A stretch of DNA of 64,000 bases from Mucilaginibacter gossypii (GCF_900100945.1 NZ_FNCG01000004.1:496001-560000); one strand, 5' to 3'. Counted from the stretch's first letter, positions 36,758 to 46,651 are shown. The notes: generated by a model not told the origin, from the letters alone. Numbers and translations are program-made.

Positions 36758-36776
36758 ATAATCTTGCTTTATATTG

Positions 36777-37499
<723 letters not shown>

Positions 37500-37593
37500 T
37501 TAACGGTTTAAATATAAGTATTTTAGCTCTTTGTACGTAGGAGAAAAACTATTTGATACAAATAATGTTAAGAAAAGTTTACAATTTTTTCAA

Positions 37594-38304
37594 TTATTTA
37601 CAGTCGCCATCGGGGCTGCATGATTCGCCTTCGATCGTATCAAATGCTGGTTTGGGGTTTTCTTCCTGCCAGCCGGTAAAGGCTTTTGCAAGGGTATCTT
37701 TAAATACGGCCACCTCCTGTGCCCCTGATACGGCATATTTGCGGTTCATTACAAAAAACGGAACACCACGCACTCCTAAATATTGAGCTTCGGCAATATC
37801 GTGTTTTACCTCGTCGGCGTAGGTGTCGCTTTCAAGCATTTGTTTAATTTCTTCAGCGTTCAGGCCAATCGCCGTACCCATTTCAATAAGAGTTTCGGTA
37901 TCATCAATATTGCGGCCTTCGGTAAAATATGCCCTGAACAAAGCTTCTTCGGCAGCGTCTCCTAATCCATGCTTTTTGGCCAGATGAGCTAACCTGTGCG
38001 CATTAAAACTATTAGCCACAACCGATTTGCTGAAGTTATAAGTAAGGCCGGCCTGCGCTGCCATTTGGGTAACATGGTCGTTCATCTGTTCGGCATGGTC
38101 AAGCGTCCATCCTTTTATATCGGCCAGGTACTGGTTAATGCTGATATTGGGGTTGGTTTTAAGGTCGGGGTTTAGCTGAAAGCTTTTCCATTCTATCTCA
38201 ATTTGTTCTTTGCCTTCAAAGCCGGCCAGTGCTTCCTCGAACCTGCGTTTGCCTATATAACAAAACGGGCACATCACATCCGACCATATTTCTACCTTCA
38301 TCAT
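37594..38304 (-). CDS. DsbA-family oxidoreductase (FrnE-like)
   Basis: A 236-residue thioredoxin-fold protein of the FrnE/2-hydroxychromene-2-carboxylate isomerase branch of the DsbA family. The CxxC motif is at Cys12-Cys15 (DVMCPFCYIGKRRF). The helical insertion and cis-Pro loop (YLGVRGVPFFVMNRKYAVSGAQ, near 188-208) are typical. No signal peptide is present, so it acts in the cytoplasm, as FrnE does. It ends with a short Cys-containing tail (GESCSPDGDCK), which resembles extra redox cysteines seen in FrnE-type proteins. Monocistronic. Confidence 0.88.
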   Translation of the reverse strand: MMKVEIWSDVMCPFCYIGKRRFEEALAGFEGKEQIEIEWKSFQLNPDLKTNPNISINQYLADIKGWTLDHAEQMNDHVTQMAAQAGLTYNFSKSVVANSFNAHRLAHLAKKHGLGDAAEEALFRAYFTEGRNIDDTETLIEMGTAIGLNAEEIKQMLESDTYADEVKHDIAEAQYLGVRGVPFFVMNRKYAVSGAQEVAVFKDTLAKAFTGWQEENPKPAFDTIEGESCSPDGDCK

Positions 38305-38441
38305 TTCTATTTTAAATGTTTAAACAAATTTAAGGCCTGTAATTCTTATCCCCGTAAAGGCAAAGTAAAATTTAACAGGCTTTGTTAGATGCCAGAGTGA
38401 TTTTTGAACTACTTTTATTGCTTTAAAAACACGTTCCCCTC

Positions 38442-39236
38442 ATGAAGAATTTATGCCTGAGATGCTTTTTGCTCTTAATGATCTTTACAAGCCTTAAAAC
38501 ATCGGCACAACAAAAAACAACTGATAAAAATTTATTCAGCGCAGGTTACGCGGCAGGCTTTATTGGCGGCTTGTATGATTCCTATTATCCGTATAAACAA
38601 TTAAAACAACATGGCGATTTTGGTTTGGGCGCCCCGGGCAAGCTTGATGGTGAGCTCATGGTGTTTAACGGCAAACTTTATCAAACTCAGTCAACGGGTA
38701 AAACAACCCAACTTGCCGATACCGGCAAAACCCCTTATGCTGTGGTTTGCTTTTTTCATGCCGAAAAAACATATAAGTGTAATAAGCCTTTATCCAAGTC
38801 GGCACTGTTTAGCTACCTTGACAGTATCTTAACCAACCAGAACGGGATCTACGCTATCCACATCAAAGGAAATTTTAGTATGGTTAAAACAAGGGCTTTC
38901 CCGCCGGTTGATAAACCTTATTTGCCCTTGGCGGCGATGCTTGACAGGCAACATTTTTTTGATTTTAAGAACATCAAAGGCGATCTTATGGGTTTTAAGA
39001 TCCCTGCACTGATGGAAGGAGCGCATATCAGCGGCTACCATTTTCATTTTTTATCTGATGATAAAACCGGTGGCGGCCATATTATTGATTTGCTTGCAGA
39101 TGATATCACCATTGAAGTTGAAACGTTAACAAGCTATACCATTGACCTGCCGCAAACGCCGGAATTTAACAGCTTTGACTTTAAGAAAGACCGCAAGGAA
39201 GAGATTAAAAGCGTGGAGAATGGAAAAAAGCAATAA
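38442..39236 (+). CDS. budA: Secreted alpha-acetolactate decarboxylase
   Basis: A 264-residue enzyme converting acetolactate to acetoin and CO2. The zinc ligands of the family are seen as His200, His202 (GYHFHFL) and His213 (GGGHIID), with Glu71 (LDGEL) part of the active site. It begins with a signal peptide (residues 1-22, ending SAQQ), so the enzyme is exported, as in several Bacillus secreted forms and unlike the cytoplasmic enterobacterial BudA. There is no acetolactate synthase or butanediol dehydrogenase gene nearby. The 3' end is lysine-rich. Confidence 0.9.
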   Translation: MKNLCLRCFLLLMIFTSLKTSAQQKTTDKNLFSAGYAAGFIGGLYDSYYPYKQLKQHGDFGLGAPGKLDGELMVFNGKLYQTQSTGKTTQLADTGKTPYAVVCFFHAEKTYKCNKPLSKSALFSYLDSILTNQNGIYAIHIKGNFSMVKTRAFPPVDKPYLPLAAMLDRQHFFDFKNIKGDLMGFKIPALMEGAHISGYHFHFLSDDKTGGGHIIDLLADDITIEVETLTSYTIDLPQTPEFNSFDFKKDRKEEIKSVENGKKQ

Positions 39237-39362
39237 TGACTGATCGTTTTTATTTGGACGATAATTTTTTGTAATATGTAAATTTTTATAAATTAGGAAA
39301 TTATAAACCAATTATAAACTTATTGAGGTAACAGCCCAATGCTGAGGATTTATTGAATAAGC

Positions 39363-40601
39363 ATGAGATGGAACAGTGCTAAAATATTCTGGATAGGTAT
39401 CATTTTACTTGTGGTACCCGGCCTTGTTCATGCTTACCTGCTCATGCCATTTCCCGGCAGCCAGGATCTGAATGCCATAACCCTGTGTTATTATCTCGAA
39501 AAGGTGATCATGCCGCTGCGCTTGATTGGCTTGCTATTCGTTGTTTGGTACCTGTTTAAATTCTACGCTAAAAATACCTTTAAACAAAAGGCTGTTAAAG
39601 CCGCTGTTTTTGTGCTTTGCATAGGCAGCTTTTACATAACCGATTATATGTATAAGGCAGAAACCATGTTTAAAGAAACCACAAAAGCTGTTTTTGCCAA
39701 TGGATTAAAAAACAGGGTGCCGTTAAGCTACCTGGTAGTGGGTGTTGTAAACAACGGTGTAGCCAAAGCTTATCCGCTCATCTACCTGGGCTATCATCAT
39801 AAACTGCAGGACGATGTAGGCAATAAACCCGTTTTGGTTACCTATTGCACCATGTGCCGTACAGGCAGGGTTTACAGTCCGGTTATAAACGGTGTAAGGC
39901 AAAACTTCAGGTTGGTGGGGGCAAGGCACTACAATGCTATAATTGAAGATGAAAACACTAAAACCTGGTGGTACCAGGCTACCGGTAACGCGGCTGTTGG
40001 GGAGCTGAAAGGAAAGCAATTAACCGAGCTGCCTTATGAACAATTAACCCTCGCGGCCTGGTTACAGAAACATCCCGAAACGCTCATTTTACAACCCGAC
40101 AGGCTATACACCGCAGATTATGCCGACCTGAAAAACTACGACCGTGTGCAAGCTATCGACCGTGACAGCACTATAAAAAACAAAGATTCCCTGATGCGTA
40201 AAAGCTGGGTAATTGGTGTGATCATAAACGGCAAAGCCAAAGCTTACGACTGGCGCCACATGTACGCCAAACGCCTGCTGAATGATGAGTTGAACAAAAG
40301 TTCACTGCTTATTGGCATTGAAAAGGACAGCCTCAGCTATCATGCCTGGAATACATCAGTAAGCGGTAAAACCCTTCACTTTAAACTGGATGATAAAGGC
40401 ATGCTCACCGACGAAGAAACCGCTTCGGTTTGGGATTGGGACGGCCTGTGCTTAACCGGTACACAAAAAGGGCAGCGCCTTGCTAAAATTCAGGCCTACC
40501 AGGAATACTGGCACTCATGGAAACATTTTCATCCCGGTACCGTGTTTTGGAAAGGCGATGAATCGCTGGAGCAAACGGCATCCATTTACCCGCCTTTTTA
40601 A
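39363..40601 (+). CDS. DUF3179 domain membrane protein
   Basis: A 412-residue protein with three N-terminal hydrophobic segments (about residues 8-28, 51-69, 78-95) and a large globular DUF3179 domain. In that domain KPVLVTYCTMCRTGRVYSP carries Cys162 and Cys165, and SWVIGVIINGKAKAYDWRH and HPGTVFWKGD follow. The family is widespread and of unknown function; a cysteine pair suggests metal binding or redox chemistry outside the membrane, which is inference. The preceding budA gene is on the same strand, 126 bases upstream. Confidence 0.82.
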   Translation: MRWNSAKIFWIGIILLVVPGLVHAYLLMPFPGSQDLNAITLCYYLEKVIMPLRLIGLLFVVWYLFKFYAKNTFKQKAVKAAVFVLCIGSFYITDYMYKAETMFKETTKAVFANGLKNRVPLSYLVVGVVNNGVAKAYPLIYLGYHHKLQDDVGNKPVLVTYCTMCRTGRVYSPVINGVRQNFRLVGARHYNAIIEDENTKTWWYQATGNAAVGELKGKQLTELPYEQLTLAAWLQKHPETLILQPDRLYTADYADLKNYDRVQAIDRDSTIKNKDSLMRKSWVIGVIINGKAKAYDWRHMYAKRLLNDELNKSSLLIGIEKDSLSYHAWNTSVSGKTLHFKLDDKGMLTDEETASVWDWDGLCLTGTQKGQRLAKIQAYQEYWHSWKHFHPGTVFWKGDESLEQTASIYPPF

Positions 40602-40614
40602 CAAGCGGCTTTAA

Positions 40615-40908
40615 TTAAATAGCGGTTGCTATTTTGCTGATGTCATCGTCATTAAGCAGAGCGTCTTCAGAAATGTTGGGGTAATACTTATTCAGGATCT
40701 TTTGAATAAGCTGGTAGCTTTCGATGGATTGAATGGGAGCGGAAGCCAGTTCAGTGATGGTTGAACCAATGAGCTTAAGTTTTTTTGCCTCGTACTGGTT
40801 GATTACAAAGTCAGAAGTTTTTTTCTTACGGCTTTGTTGTATGAGATCATCAAGTTTCTTGATCTCTTCAACCAGGTCAATCATTTTTAATACTTCCACC
40901 TTTTTCAT
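40615..40908 (-). CDS. Hypothetical helical protein
   Basis: A 97-residue helical, charged protein (MKKVEVLKMIDLVEEIKKLDDLIQ ... QYEAKKLKLIGSTITELA) ending in NISEDALLNDDDISKIATAI. The frame extends upstream to 41040, but that part has composition unlike a protein of this group, so I take the ATG at 40908. It resembles small coiled-coil proteins of Bacteroidota. Function unknown. It is convergent with the DUF3179 gene. Confidence 0.6.
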   Translation of the reverse strand: MKKVEVLKMIDLVEEIKKLDDLIQQSRKKKTSDFVINQYEAKKLKLIGSTITELASAPIQSIESYQLIQKILNKYYPNISEDALLNDDDISKIATAI

Positions 40909-41060
40909 CAGCGCCAAAATTAGTGATTTATTTGTAACAGGGGGTATAACGGGATATAAGTTGTATTGTTTGTAAGTATGAGACGGGTGGAAGCTGTAAT
41001 TGTTACGGATAGAAATTGCACACCTTTTCAACGTGTGCAAGCTGAAAAAATTAAAAATAT

Positions 41061-41313
41061 GTCATTGCGAGTGTTTAAATCCGGAGGCCTCTGAAAGTGA
41101 AATGACAAAAGAGAGCCTGTCAGTCTGAGCCTGTCGAAGACTCGCGCGCAGAGGCCTACCCACCATGCTTCGACAGGCTACCCATGACACCGTTTTAAGT
41201 TGTCATGGGTAGCGAAGCGTGGCAATCTCGTAGCTAATGCATAGCCGCCCTGTATAGCTAAAAGATTGCCGCGTCGCCTCATTGCATTGGCTTATGCTAC
41301 TCCTCGCAATGAC
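41061..41313. mobile_element. Composite palindromic element
   Basis: Outer arms gtcattgcgag (41061-41071) and ctcgcaatgac (41303-41313) are complementary. Inside are a 12-bp pair ctacccatgaca / tgtcatgggtag at about 41188-41214, and a 'gcctgtcgaag ... cttcgacaggc' pair. Further 'ggcaatct / agattgcc' words follow. It looks like several insertions of palindromic elements into one another. No gene is seen in 40909-41326. Confidence 0.65.
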
Positions 41314-41326
41314 ATTTTTTCTTTTA

Positions 41327-41548
41327 CTATTTCTTATCCTCCGTTGTATCCCTTTCAACCAGGGCCATGCCGCATTTAGGGCAGGTGCCGGGTTTATCAA
41401 ACGTAAGATCGGGGTGCATGGTGCAGGTGTATTTTCCTTTTTTCTTTACTGTTGAGGTGGTGTCGGTTTTGCCGGTGCTTTTAACCGCACTGTTGCAGGC
41501 GCCAAGGGCAAGGCCGGCTAAGGCTAAAATGATAAAGCTTTTTTTCAT
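41327..41548 (-). CDS. Heavy-metal-binding domain lipoprotein
   Basis: A 73-residue lipoprotein with the lipobox LGACN at residue 17 or so, followed by a Thr/Lys linker and a heavy-metal-binding domain: KYTCTMHPDLTFDKPGTCPKCGMALVERD. This is the Y-x-C-x-MHP ... PGxCPxCGMxL motif found at the N-termini of copper P-type ATPases and CusB-like proteins. It probably binds copper or another soft metal at the periplasm or membrane surface. It closes the four-gene operon with the PepSY protein, TonB receptor and small membrane protein, and starts 3 bases after the PepSY stop. Confidence 0.9.
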   Translation of the reverse strand: MKKSFIILALAGLALGACNSAVKSTGKTDTTSTVKKKGKYTCTMHPDLTFDKPGTCPKCGMALVERDTTEDKK

Positions 41549-41551
41549 TGA

Positions 41552-43000
41552 TTATTTGTTTTTGATGAATGAGGCCAACCCGAACAACGATACTACCAGC
41601 ACACCTAAAGAGGCCAGTATACTCACTATGTCGCGAATATCCTTACCCGCCCAGGTCATGCCGAAATATTTGTGTAAAAATATAAAAGAAAGCCCTTCGG
41701 CCCTGTCAATTCCTGCAACTTTTGTAGCCAGTTTTGATGAGGTAGTTTCAATATACCAATTGCTGCCGTCGGCATAACTTACCCTTTCAACCGGCAGGCG
41801 TTTGTTGATGAAACCATACTCGTTATCAAACTGCTTTACCTGGTTAACTTTTACCCTGCCATAAAATTTATCAGCATCAAGGCTGGTATGGTAGTAGGTG
41901 CTTAAAAAACGGGCATAATCCTCATCTCCATTAATTTGTTCTATGCCGGTTAAGGTGTTAAAGTAGGAGATCTGCTTTTTATTATCAGTTACCTGGTAAT
42001 AGCTGTTGCCACCAAAGTTAACCACGGCTATCCTCTTGATGATACTATCGGCAACAGGAAGCTGAAGGTTGGAGATAGCCAGCTGTTTCCTGTCGATCAC
42101 TTGTCCATAGTCGGCTTTAGGCGTTTCGGTATTATGCAGCTTTACCGCAAGGTGGAATGCCCCGCTGGTCACAAAAGTAAACATCACAAAGGAAACGATA
42201 AGGCCTATCTGCCGGTGATAACGATGAACGATGCGCTTGTCCTCACCGCCATTTTCTTTTCGCTTTTGAGTTACGGATTTAAACTTTTTCCACATTAAAC
42301 CATAAACAGTTAAGCCGCTGATGAGGGCGAACAGCATTACCACCATGATGATGAGTAATACTACATTTCGGAAAATATCGCCGCCGATATCAGCCAAAAA
42401 CTGCCAGGTATGGAATTGTTCAAACAGCCAAAGGAAAGCCTTGCGGGTATTATTGTTAAATGTACCCATGCGGCTCTGACTGGTTTCGATATAAATGTCC
42501 ATGCCATCGGGACGGTCAAAGCTAATCTTCCAAACAGGCAAAAGGTGATTGATGGGCTGGTATTGCCCATCAAATGTTGTTTGCAGAGCGATCTTTTTAA
42601 TGTTAGATGTTGAGTCCTGCGTAAAATAGCGGGCAAGATAAGTGGCATATAGCTTATCCCCATCTTTTAACAATACCCCGTCATTGGCCGAGTAGTAATT
42701 GTACACACTATCTTTATCCAGCACCTGGTAATAGGTGTTGTGATTAAAGTTAATCAGTCCGAAGTTTCGGATAACGGAGATATTATTTTTATCCAATACC
42801 TGCTGAATGCTGAGTACCGGTTTCATCTGGCTTTGAGGCAATGGTTTGAACACTTCCTCCGCAATTGAAGGCCTGAACCAGTTTGACATGAATGGGTGTG
42901 AAAGACCGCTCAGTGTCCAGAAGATCACCGGGATGAGGGCTGTTAAGCCCAGCACCCGGTGCCATTTATAAAAGTTGCTTTTTACTGTTGCTGATGCCAT
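41552..43000 (-). CDS. PepSY-associated membrane protein
   Basis: A 482-residue inner-membrane protein of the PepSY_TM family. Hydrophobic segments are at about residues 14-34, 205-230, 265-285 and 455-478. The pattern WHRVLGLTALIPVIFWTLSGLSHPF at the N-terminus and RYHRQIGLIVSFVMFTFVTSGAFHLAV further on carry histidines that may bind haem, as in iron-reductase-like PepSY proteins. Two PepSY repeats face the periplasm (each with 'VNFGGNSYYQVTD' type motifs). It probably reduces or shuttles metal after outer-membrane uptake. Its start lies 3 bases after the TonB receptor stop. Confidence 0.85.
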   Translation of the reverse strand: MASATVKSNFYKWHRVLGLTALIPVIFWTLSGLSHPFMSNWFRPSIAEEVFKPLPQSQMKPVLSIQQVLDKNNISVIRNFGLINFNHNTYYQVLDKDSVYNYYSANDGVLLKDGDKLYATYLARYFTQDSTSNIKKIALQTTFDGQYQPINHLLPVWKISFDRPDGMDIYIETSQSRMGTFNNNTRKAFLWLFEQFHTWQFLADIGGDIFRNVVLLIIMVVMLFALISGLTVYGLMWKKFKSVTQKRKENGGEDKRIVHRYHRQIGLIVSFVMFTFVTSGAFHLAVKLHNTETPKADYGQVIDRKQLAISNLQLPVADSIIKRIAVVNFGGNSYYQVTDNKKQISYFNTLTGIEQINGDEDYARFLSTYYHTSLDADKFYGRVKVNQVKQFDNEYGFINKRLPVERVSYADGSNWYIETTSSKLATKVAGIDRAEGLSFIFLHKYFGMTWAGKDIRDIVSILASLGVLVVSLFGLASFIKNK

Positions 43001-43003
43001 TGA

Positions 43004-45358
43004 TCAATATTTTGAAAATGAATAACTGATGCCCAGGGTGTAAGTACGTGGCGGCGCGGCGTTATAGGTATCGCCGTACTGGCTGCTGGTTACTGTTGTA
43101 GCGTAAAGCTTATTGGTTAAGTTAAGCACATTGAACCAGATGCCCGCGCCTTTTAATACGCTGCTTTTTACATCATAACCCAGACGCAGGTTGTAAATAT
43201 CATAACCTGAGTAAGTTTTGGTATTGGCTGGGTTGGTGTAGTATTGATTAATGTGCTGCCACTCTGTTGCTATCCTGAAACCAGGAAAGTACTGCGGCTT
43301 GTATGTGAGTTCGGAGTTGGCAATCCAGGCTGGTGCGTTGTTCATGCGTTTGCCATCATAGTTGGTTACCGTGTTGGTGCCGGTGGTGTAATTGGTGGTC
43401 ACCTCGCTGTACTCAACATAGGTATGTTTGGCATTGGTACCGCTAAACCTGAAGGTAAGCTCTTTAACCGGGGCCACAGTAACCGAGTATTCAATCCCCC
43501 GGTGACGTGTTGCACCTGCGTTTTGGTTCTGGGTAGTGTTATCCGGTAGCAATTGGTTAATGATTTCGTTATGGCCTTCCAGGTCGAATATACTCAACTC
43601 AAAATACAACTTTTTGTTAAACGCCGAAAACCAGCCACCCGCTTCATAATTATCAAAAGTGGCCTGTTTAAGCTGGGTAAGCTGACGTGAACTGTACAAA
43701 TCACCTGTCTCTGGTGGTTGGAAACCTACGCTATAGTTGGCGTAAATACCTTTGTTATTGCCAAAGTTATAGGTGATGCCCAATTTGGGAGCAACGATAT
43801 TAAAATTGTTGGTTTCCTGTTGTTTATACTTGGTTTGTCCGGCCGGGATCTCATTATCAAAGTTGTAATGAACCCTGTCATAACGTAAACCACCAACAAT
43901 CCTCAATGCTTCAGTAGGCTTGACTTCATACTGGACATAAGCCGCGGTGTTGAACAACTTGATCTTGTAGTTGTCAATGTACCTGCCTGTATTACTGAAG
44001 CTGGTGTAATAGTTGTTAGCTACATCTTTGGTGATATCAAGATATTGGGCATAATATGAACTCGGGCTGTCATCCATATAAACACCACCAATGAGCCTCG
44101 AATGCAGGAAATCAAAATCAACCCGGTGCTGTGCCAGTAAGCCATAGCTGTTGAATTTTTGATCGTTTACCTGGCCGTTGCTGCTTTTGTAAACACCGTT
44201 AGCGTCGCGCACGTCGGAGATATAGTAACTTGGCAATTGCGCTGTAGAGTTATTGCGGAAAAAGAGCGTTACAAAAGTGCTGTTCTTGTCATCCCACTGA
44301 TGATCCAGACGGGTGCCGGCACGAAACGATTTTACCTTGCGATAGGTGAAACGTTGGTTGGAGCCGTAGCTACGGTCATAAAACCGGGCGCTGTCCAAAC
44401 TACCCGGAGTTTGGGTGTTCAGATAATTATAAGCAACTGAAGTGGTAAGTTTAGTTTTGGCGCTGAAATCATAGGTAGTTTTAAAATTGGCCGAGTACTT
44501 ATCAAAATCAGAATAATCCTGCCAGCTATCGGTTTGATGGGCTACATATCCACCTGCATACAAACCAAATTTGCCCTGGGTAAAACCGCCGTCGGCATCA
44601 ACACGGCGGTAATGATAATTATCGCCCTGAACAGAAACATTGCCGGCGTAACCTGTAGGCGGGCCCTGGGTAATAAAGTTAACCGCGCCACCAATGGAGT
44701 TACTGCCGTAAAGCGATGATGCCGGCCCTTTGATCACTTCGATATCCTTAACGCCCGACATGTTGATCTCATACAGCGAGTTATGGTTGAAGATGCCTGT
44801 AGGGCGGATAGGTACGCCATCTTCCATATACAGGTAAAGTGCATTGTAAGTTATAGGCTGACGAATAGCCATGGTGTGCTGTTCGTTACCCAAATTCACC
44901 ATGTAAACACCTGCAACCTTGTTCAGCAATTGATAAAGGGCAGTGGCTTTGGTATCCTTAATTTGGGTAGAATTAATTTTGCTGATGGCGATAGGTGCGT
45001 CCTGTCTTGCCTGTCCTTCGCGGCTGGCGGTTACTACCACAGGTTGCAGATCGACAGTAGAAGGTTCTAAGGCAATATCAAGCTTTTGGCCTTTTATGGC
45101 AGATACCTCAATAATGCGCGCGCTGTAACCAACCATGGCAAATTTAAGCCGGATAATGCCTTGGGTATTGATGCTGAACTGCCCTTTGGCATTAGTCATG
45201 CCAAGCTTTGCACCTGTAGCTGCATCGGCATTGCAAATTGATGCACCCGCGATGGCTTCGTGGGTATTGGCATCTGTTATGGTGCCCTGTATGTTTTGGC
45301 CGTGAGCCAGGGTTTTAACGAGTATAAAAGTTATAAGTAGGATTAAATATCGTTTCAT
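43004..45358 (-). CDS. TonB-dependent outer-membrane receptor
   Basis: A 784-residue protein with a signal peptide (1-20) and a CarboxypepD_reg-like domain (21-105; GTITDANTHEAIAGASICNADA). A TonB box/plug follows at about 110-225 (VVTASREGQARQDAPIAISKI, IEVIKGPASSLYGSNSIGGAVNFIT), then a 22-strand barrel ending in the aromatic YTLGISYSFSKY. The large plug-plus-barrel with 'RHRGIEYSV' is that of siderophore/metal receptors, not of SusC. With PepSY and metal-binding neighbours it probably takes up a metal complex; iron and copper are the likely ones. There is no SusD partner. Confidence 0.9.
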   Translation of the reverse strand: MKRYLILLITFILVKTLAHGQNIQGTITDANTHEAIAGASICNADAATGAKLGMTNAKGQFSINTQGIIRLKFAMVGYSARIIEVSAIKGQKLDIALEPSTVDLQPVVVTASREGQARQDAPIAISKINSTQIKDTKATALYQLLNKVAGVYMVNLGNEQHTMAIRQPITYNALYLYMEDGVPIRPTGIFNHNSLYEINMSGVKDIEVIKGPASSLYGSNSIGGAVNFITQGPPTGYAGNVSVQGDNYHYRRVDADGGFTQGKFGLYAGGYVAHQTDSWQDYSDFDKYSANFKTTYDFSAKTKLTTSVAYNYLNTQTPGSLDSARFYDRSYGSNQRFTYRKVKSFRAGTRLDHQWDDKNSTFVTLFFRNNSTAQLPSYYISDVRDANGVYKSSNGQVNDQKFNSYGLLAQHRVDFDFLHSRLIGGVYMDDSPSSYYAQYLDITKDVANNYYTSFSNTGRYIDNYKIKLFNTAAYVQYEVKPTEALRIVGGLRYDRVHYNFDNEIPAGQTKYKQQETNNFNIVAPKLGITYNFGNNKGIYANYSVGFQPPETGDLYSSRQLTQLKQATFDNYEAGGWFSAFNKKLYFELSIFDLEGHNEIINQLLPDNTTQNQNAGATRHRGIEYSVTVAPVKELTFRFSGTNAKHTYVEYSEVTTNYTTGTNTVTNYDGKRMNNAPAWIANSELTYKPQYFPGFRIATEWQHINQYYTNPANTKTYSGYDIYNLRLGYDVKSSVLKGAGIWFNVLNLTNKLYATTVTSSQYGDTYNAAPPRTYTLGISYSFSKY

Positions 45359-45450
45359 TATATATTATTACGGGAGTTGCTTCCCGGTGTAAAAATGGGT
45401 AGAGTAGAGTGTGGGTTGATTGATAGGAGAGTGTAAAGGTGTCTTCTACC

Positions 45451-45544
45451 CGTCATTGCGAGGTAAGAAGCAATCCCCGATCAGCAGGGTGGCTACGCAA
45501 GGCTCTCGGTATAGTTTGGGATTGCTTCGTACCTCGCAATGACG
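45451..45544. repeat. REP-like palindrome, copy A (27-bp arms)
   Basis: Arms cgtcattgcgaggtaagaag... (45451-45477) and the complementary ...cttcgtacctcgcaatgacg (45518-45544) match with one mismatch. The loop (ccgatcagcagggtggctacgc...) also matches copy B at 50203. It lies in the 337-base gene-free stretch between the TonB receptor and the small membrane protein, where no gene is seen. Confidence 0.78.
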
Positions 45545-45695
45545 GAATGTTTAAAACCGATCATACGTAGCAGATACGATCCTATCGCAAAAGATAAAAA
45601 AGCTTACTTTGTAAAGCATGAGATTGCCGCGCTTCGCTCGCAATGACATAGTTTTCACACCATACCATCAATCAAAACCAATAAAAATGAAATGA

Positions 45696-46067
45696 TTATC
45701 CTAACTGCGGAGGCTGGAATATCGTAGCCGGGCGATCGGCCGGTACGGTGGGGGTGTAAGGGGTTGAAATAACCTGCAACAGGCTGGAGTGGAATTTTAC
45801 ATCAGTTGAACTGATGACATAAACCTCCTGAAAGAGGCTCTTTTGCGACTGCCTTTCGTCGCTGGCCTGCTTGTCCTCTGCCTGTTTGATCTTTTTCGCG
45901 AAGTAGCATTTGCCATCGCAGTGCAGCCAGGGTCTGTTCCTGTTTTCGCAAAGCTTGGTAGCAATGTAATTCCTGTTCAGCTCAAAACCCGCGAAAATAA
46001 AAAAACGCGAGAAGTTGACCGTGATCAGTGAAAAGATGAGTAAATAGGCTGTAATACGTTGCAGCAT
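45696..46067 (-). CDS. Small membrane protein of the metal-uptake operon
   Basis: A 123-residue protein opening with a hydrophobic segment (ITAYLLIFSLITVNFSRFFIFAGFELN). A cysteine-containing part follows (LCENRNRPWLHCDGKCYFAKKIKQ), with three or more Cys in a C-x(9)-C-x(3)-C arrangement. The end is Pro-rich. This layout, next to a TonB receptor and a PepSY protein, recurs in Bacteroidota and is of unknown function. Metal binding by the cysteines is plausible. It would be the first gene of the operon, though a palindromic element separates it from the receptor gene. Confidence 0.7.
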   Translation of the reverse strand: MLQRITAYLLIFSLITVNFSRFFIFAGFELNRNYIATKLCENRNRPWLHCDGKCYFAKKIKQAEDKQASDERQSQKSLFQEVYVISSTDVKFHSSLLQVISTPYTPTVPADRPATIFQPPQLG

Positions 46068-46218
46068 GGCGCAAAGGTACGCCCTGTGGGTTTAATAAGC
46101 AACTTTAGTTCTAAGTCTTAAGTCGAAAGTACTAAGTCGGAAGTCTCAGTTTTAAGTCTTAAGTTCAAAAATCTAAATGCATAACCCGACTAAAGACTTT
46201 TGACTTAGTACTTTCGAC

Positions 46219-46578
46219 TCAAGACTTGTCTCTTTTCAACGTAGCATGCAGGTGTTGGCCTTTGTAAACCAGGTCCATACCAATAGAATCCTGATAAACT
46301 TTACCCGTATGGGGCGAACTGCCTCCCGGTACCGGGATACTGAAAGAGAAATTATCACCGTTGATCATGCCGTCGGTAATCGCTACATCCCCTTGTGGCG
46401 CATGGGCGGTGCCGGTAAGCTTGCCGCTATCGATCCTAAAAGTGTAGCTTAATGGAAAATGATCATCTCCGGGAAGTTTTAATGAACCTATCCATCTGCC
46501 GTTAATATCGGCCATCGAAATAAAACTGAAAGCGGTAATAATAACAAACGCACTGATCACCAGGAACTCTTTTTTCAT
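46219..46578 (-). CDS. Small secreted beta-rich protein, tandem paralogue 1
   Basis: A 119-residue protein with an uncleaved or cleaved hydrophobic N-terminus (FLVISAFVIITAFSFISMAD), then a beta-rich domain: INGRWIGSLKLPGDDHFPLSYTFRIDSGKLTGTAHAPQGDVAITDGMINGDNFSFSIP and a final HATLKRD. It matches its two neighbours along the whole length: 'xxGKWxGKL... YPLLYNFxxDGDKLTGTAxTPxGDxxIxDG'. This repeated calycin-like pattern suggests a small barrel. I do not recognise a named family. It is the most divergent of the three (Pro-Gly-Asp-Asp-His in place of the acidic turn). Confidence 0.8.
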   Translation of the reverse strand: MKKEFLVISAFVIITAFSFISMADINGRWIGSLKLPGDDHFPLSYTFRIDSGKLTGTAHAPQGDVAITDGMINGDNFSFSIPVPGGSSPHTGKVYQDSIGMDLVYKGQHLHATLKRDKS

Positions 46579-46651
46579 TGTTGATATAGTTTAAGCAGAT
46601 ACCTATATGCTGTAATTTTAAACTATATACAATTTTATTGCCTTTAAGTTT

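Noticed and set aside
43004..45358. Considered as a SusC-type receptor
   Set aside because: No SusD-like partner follows and its neighbours are a PepSY protein and a metal-binding lipoprotein.
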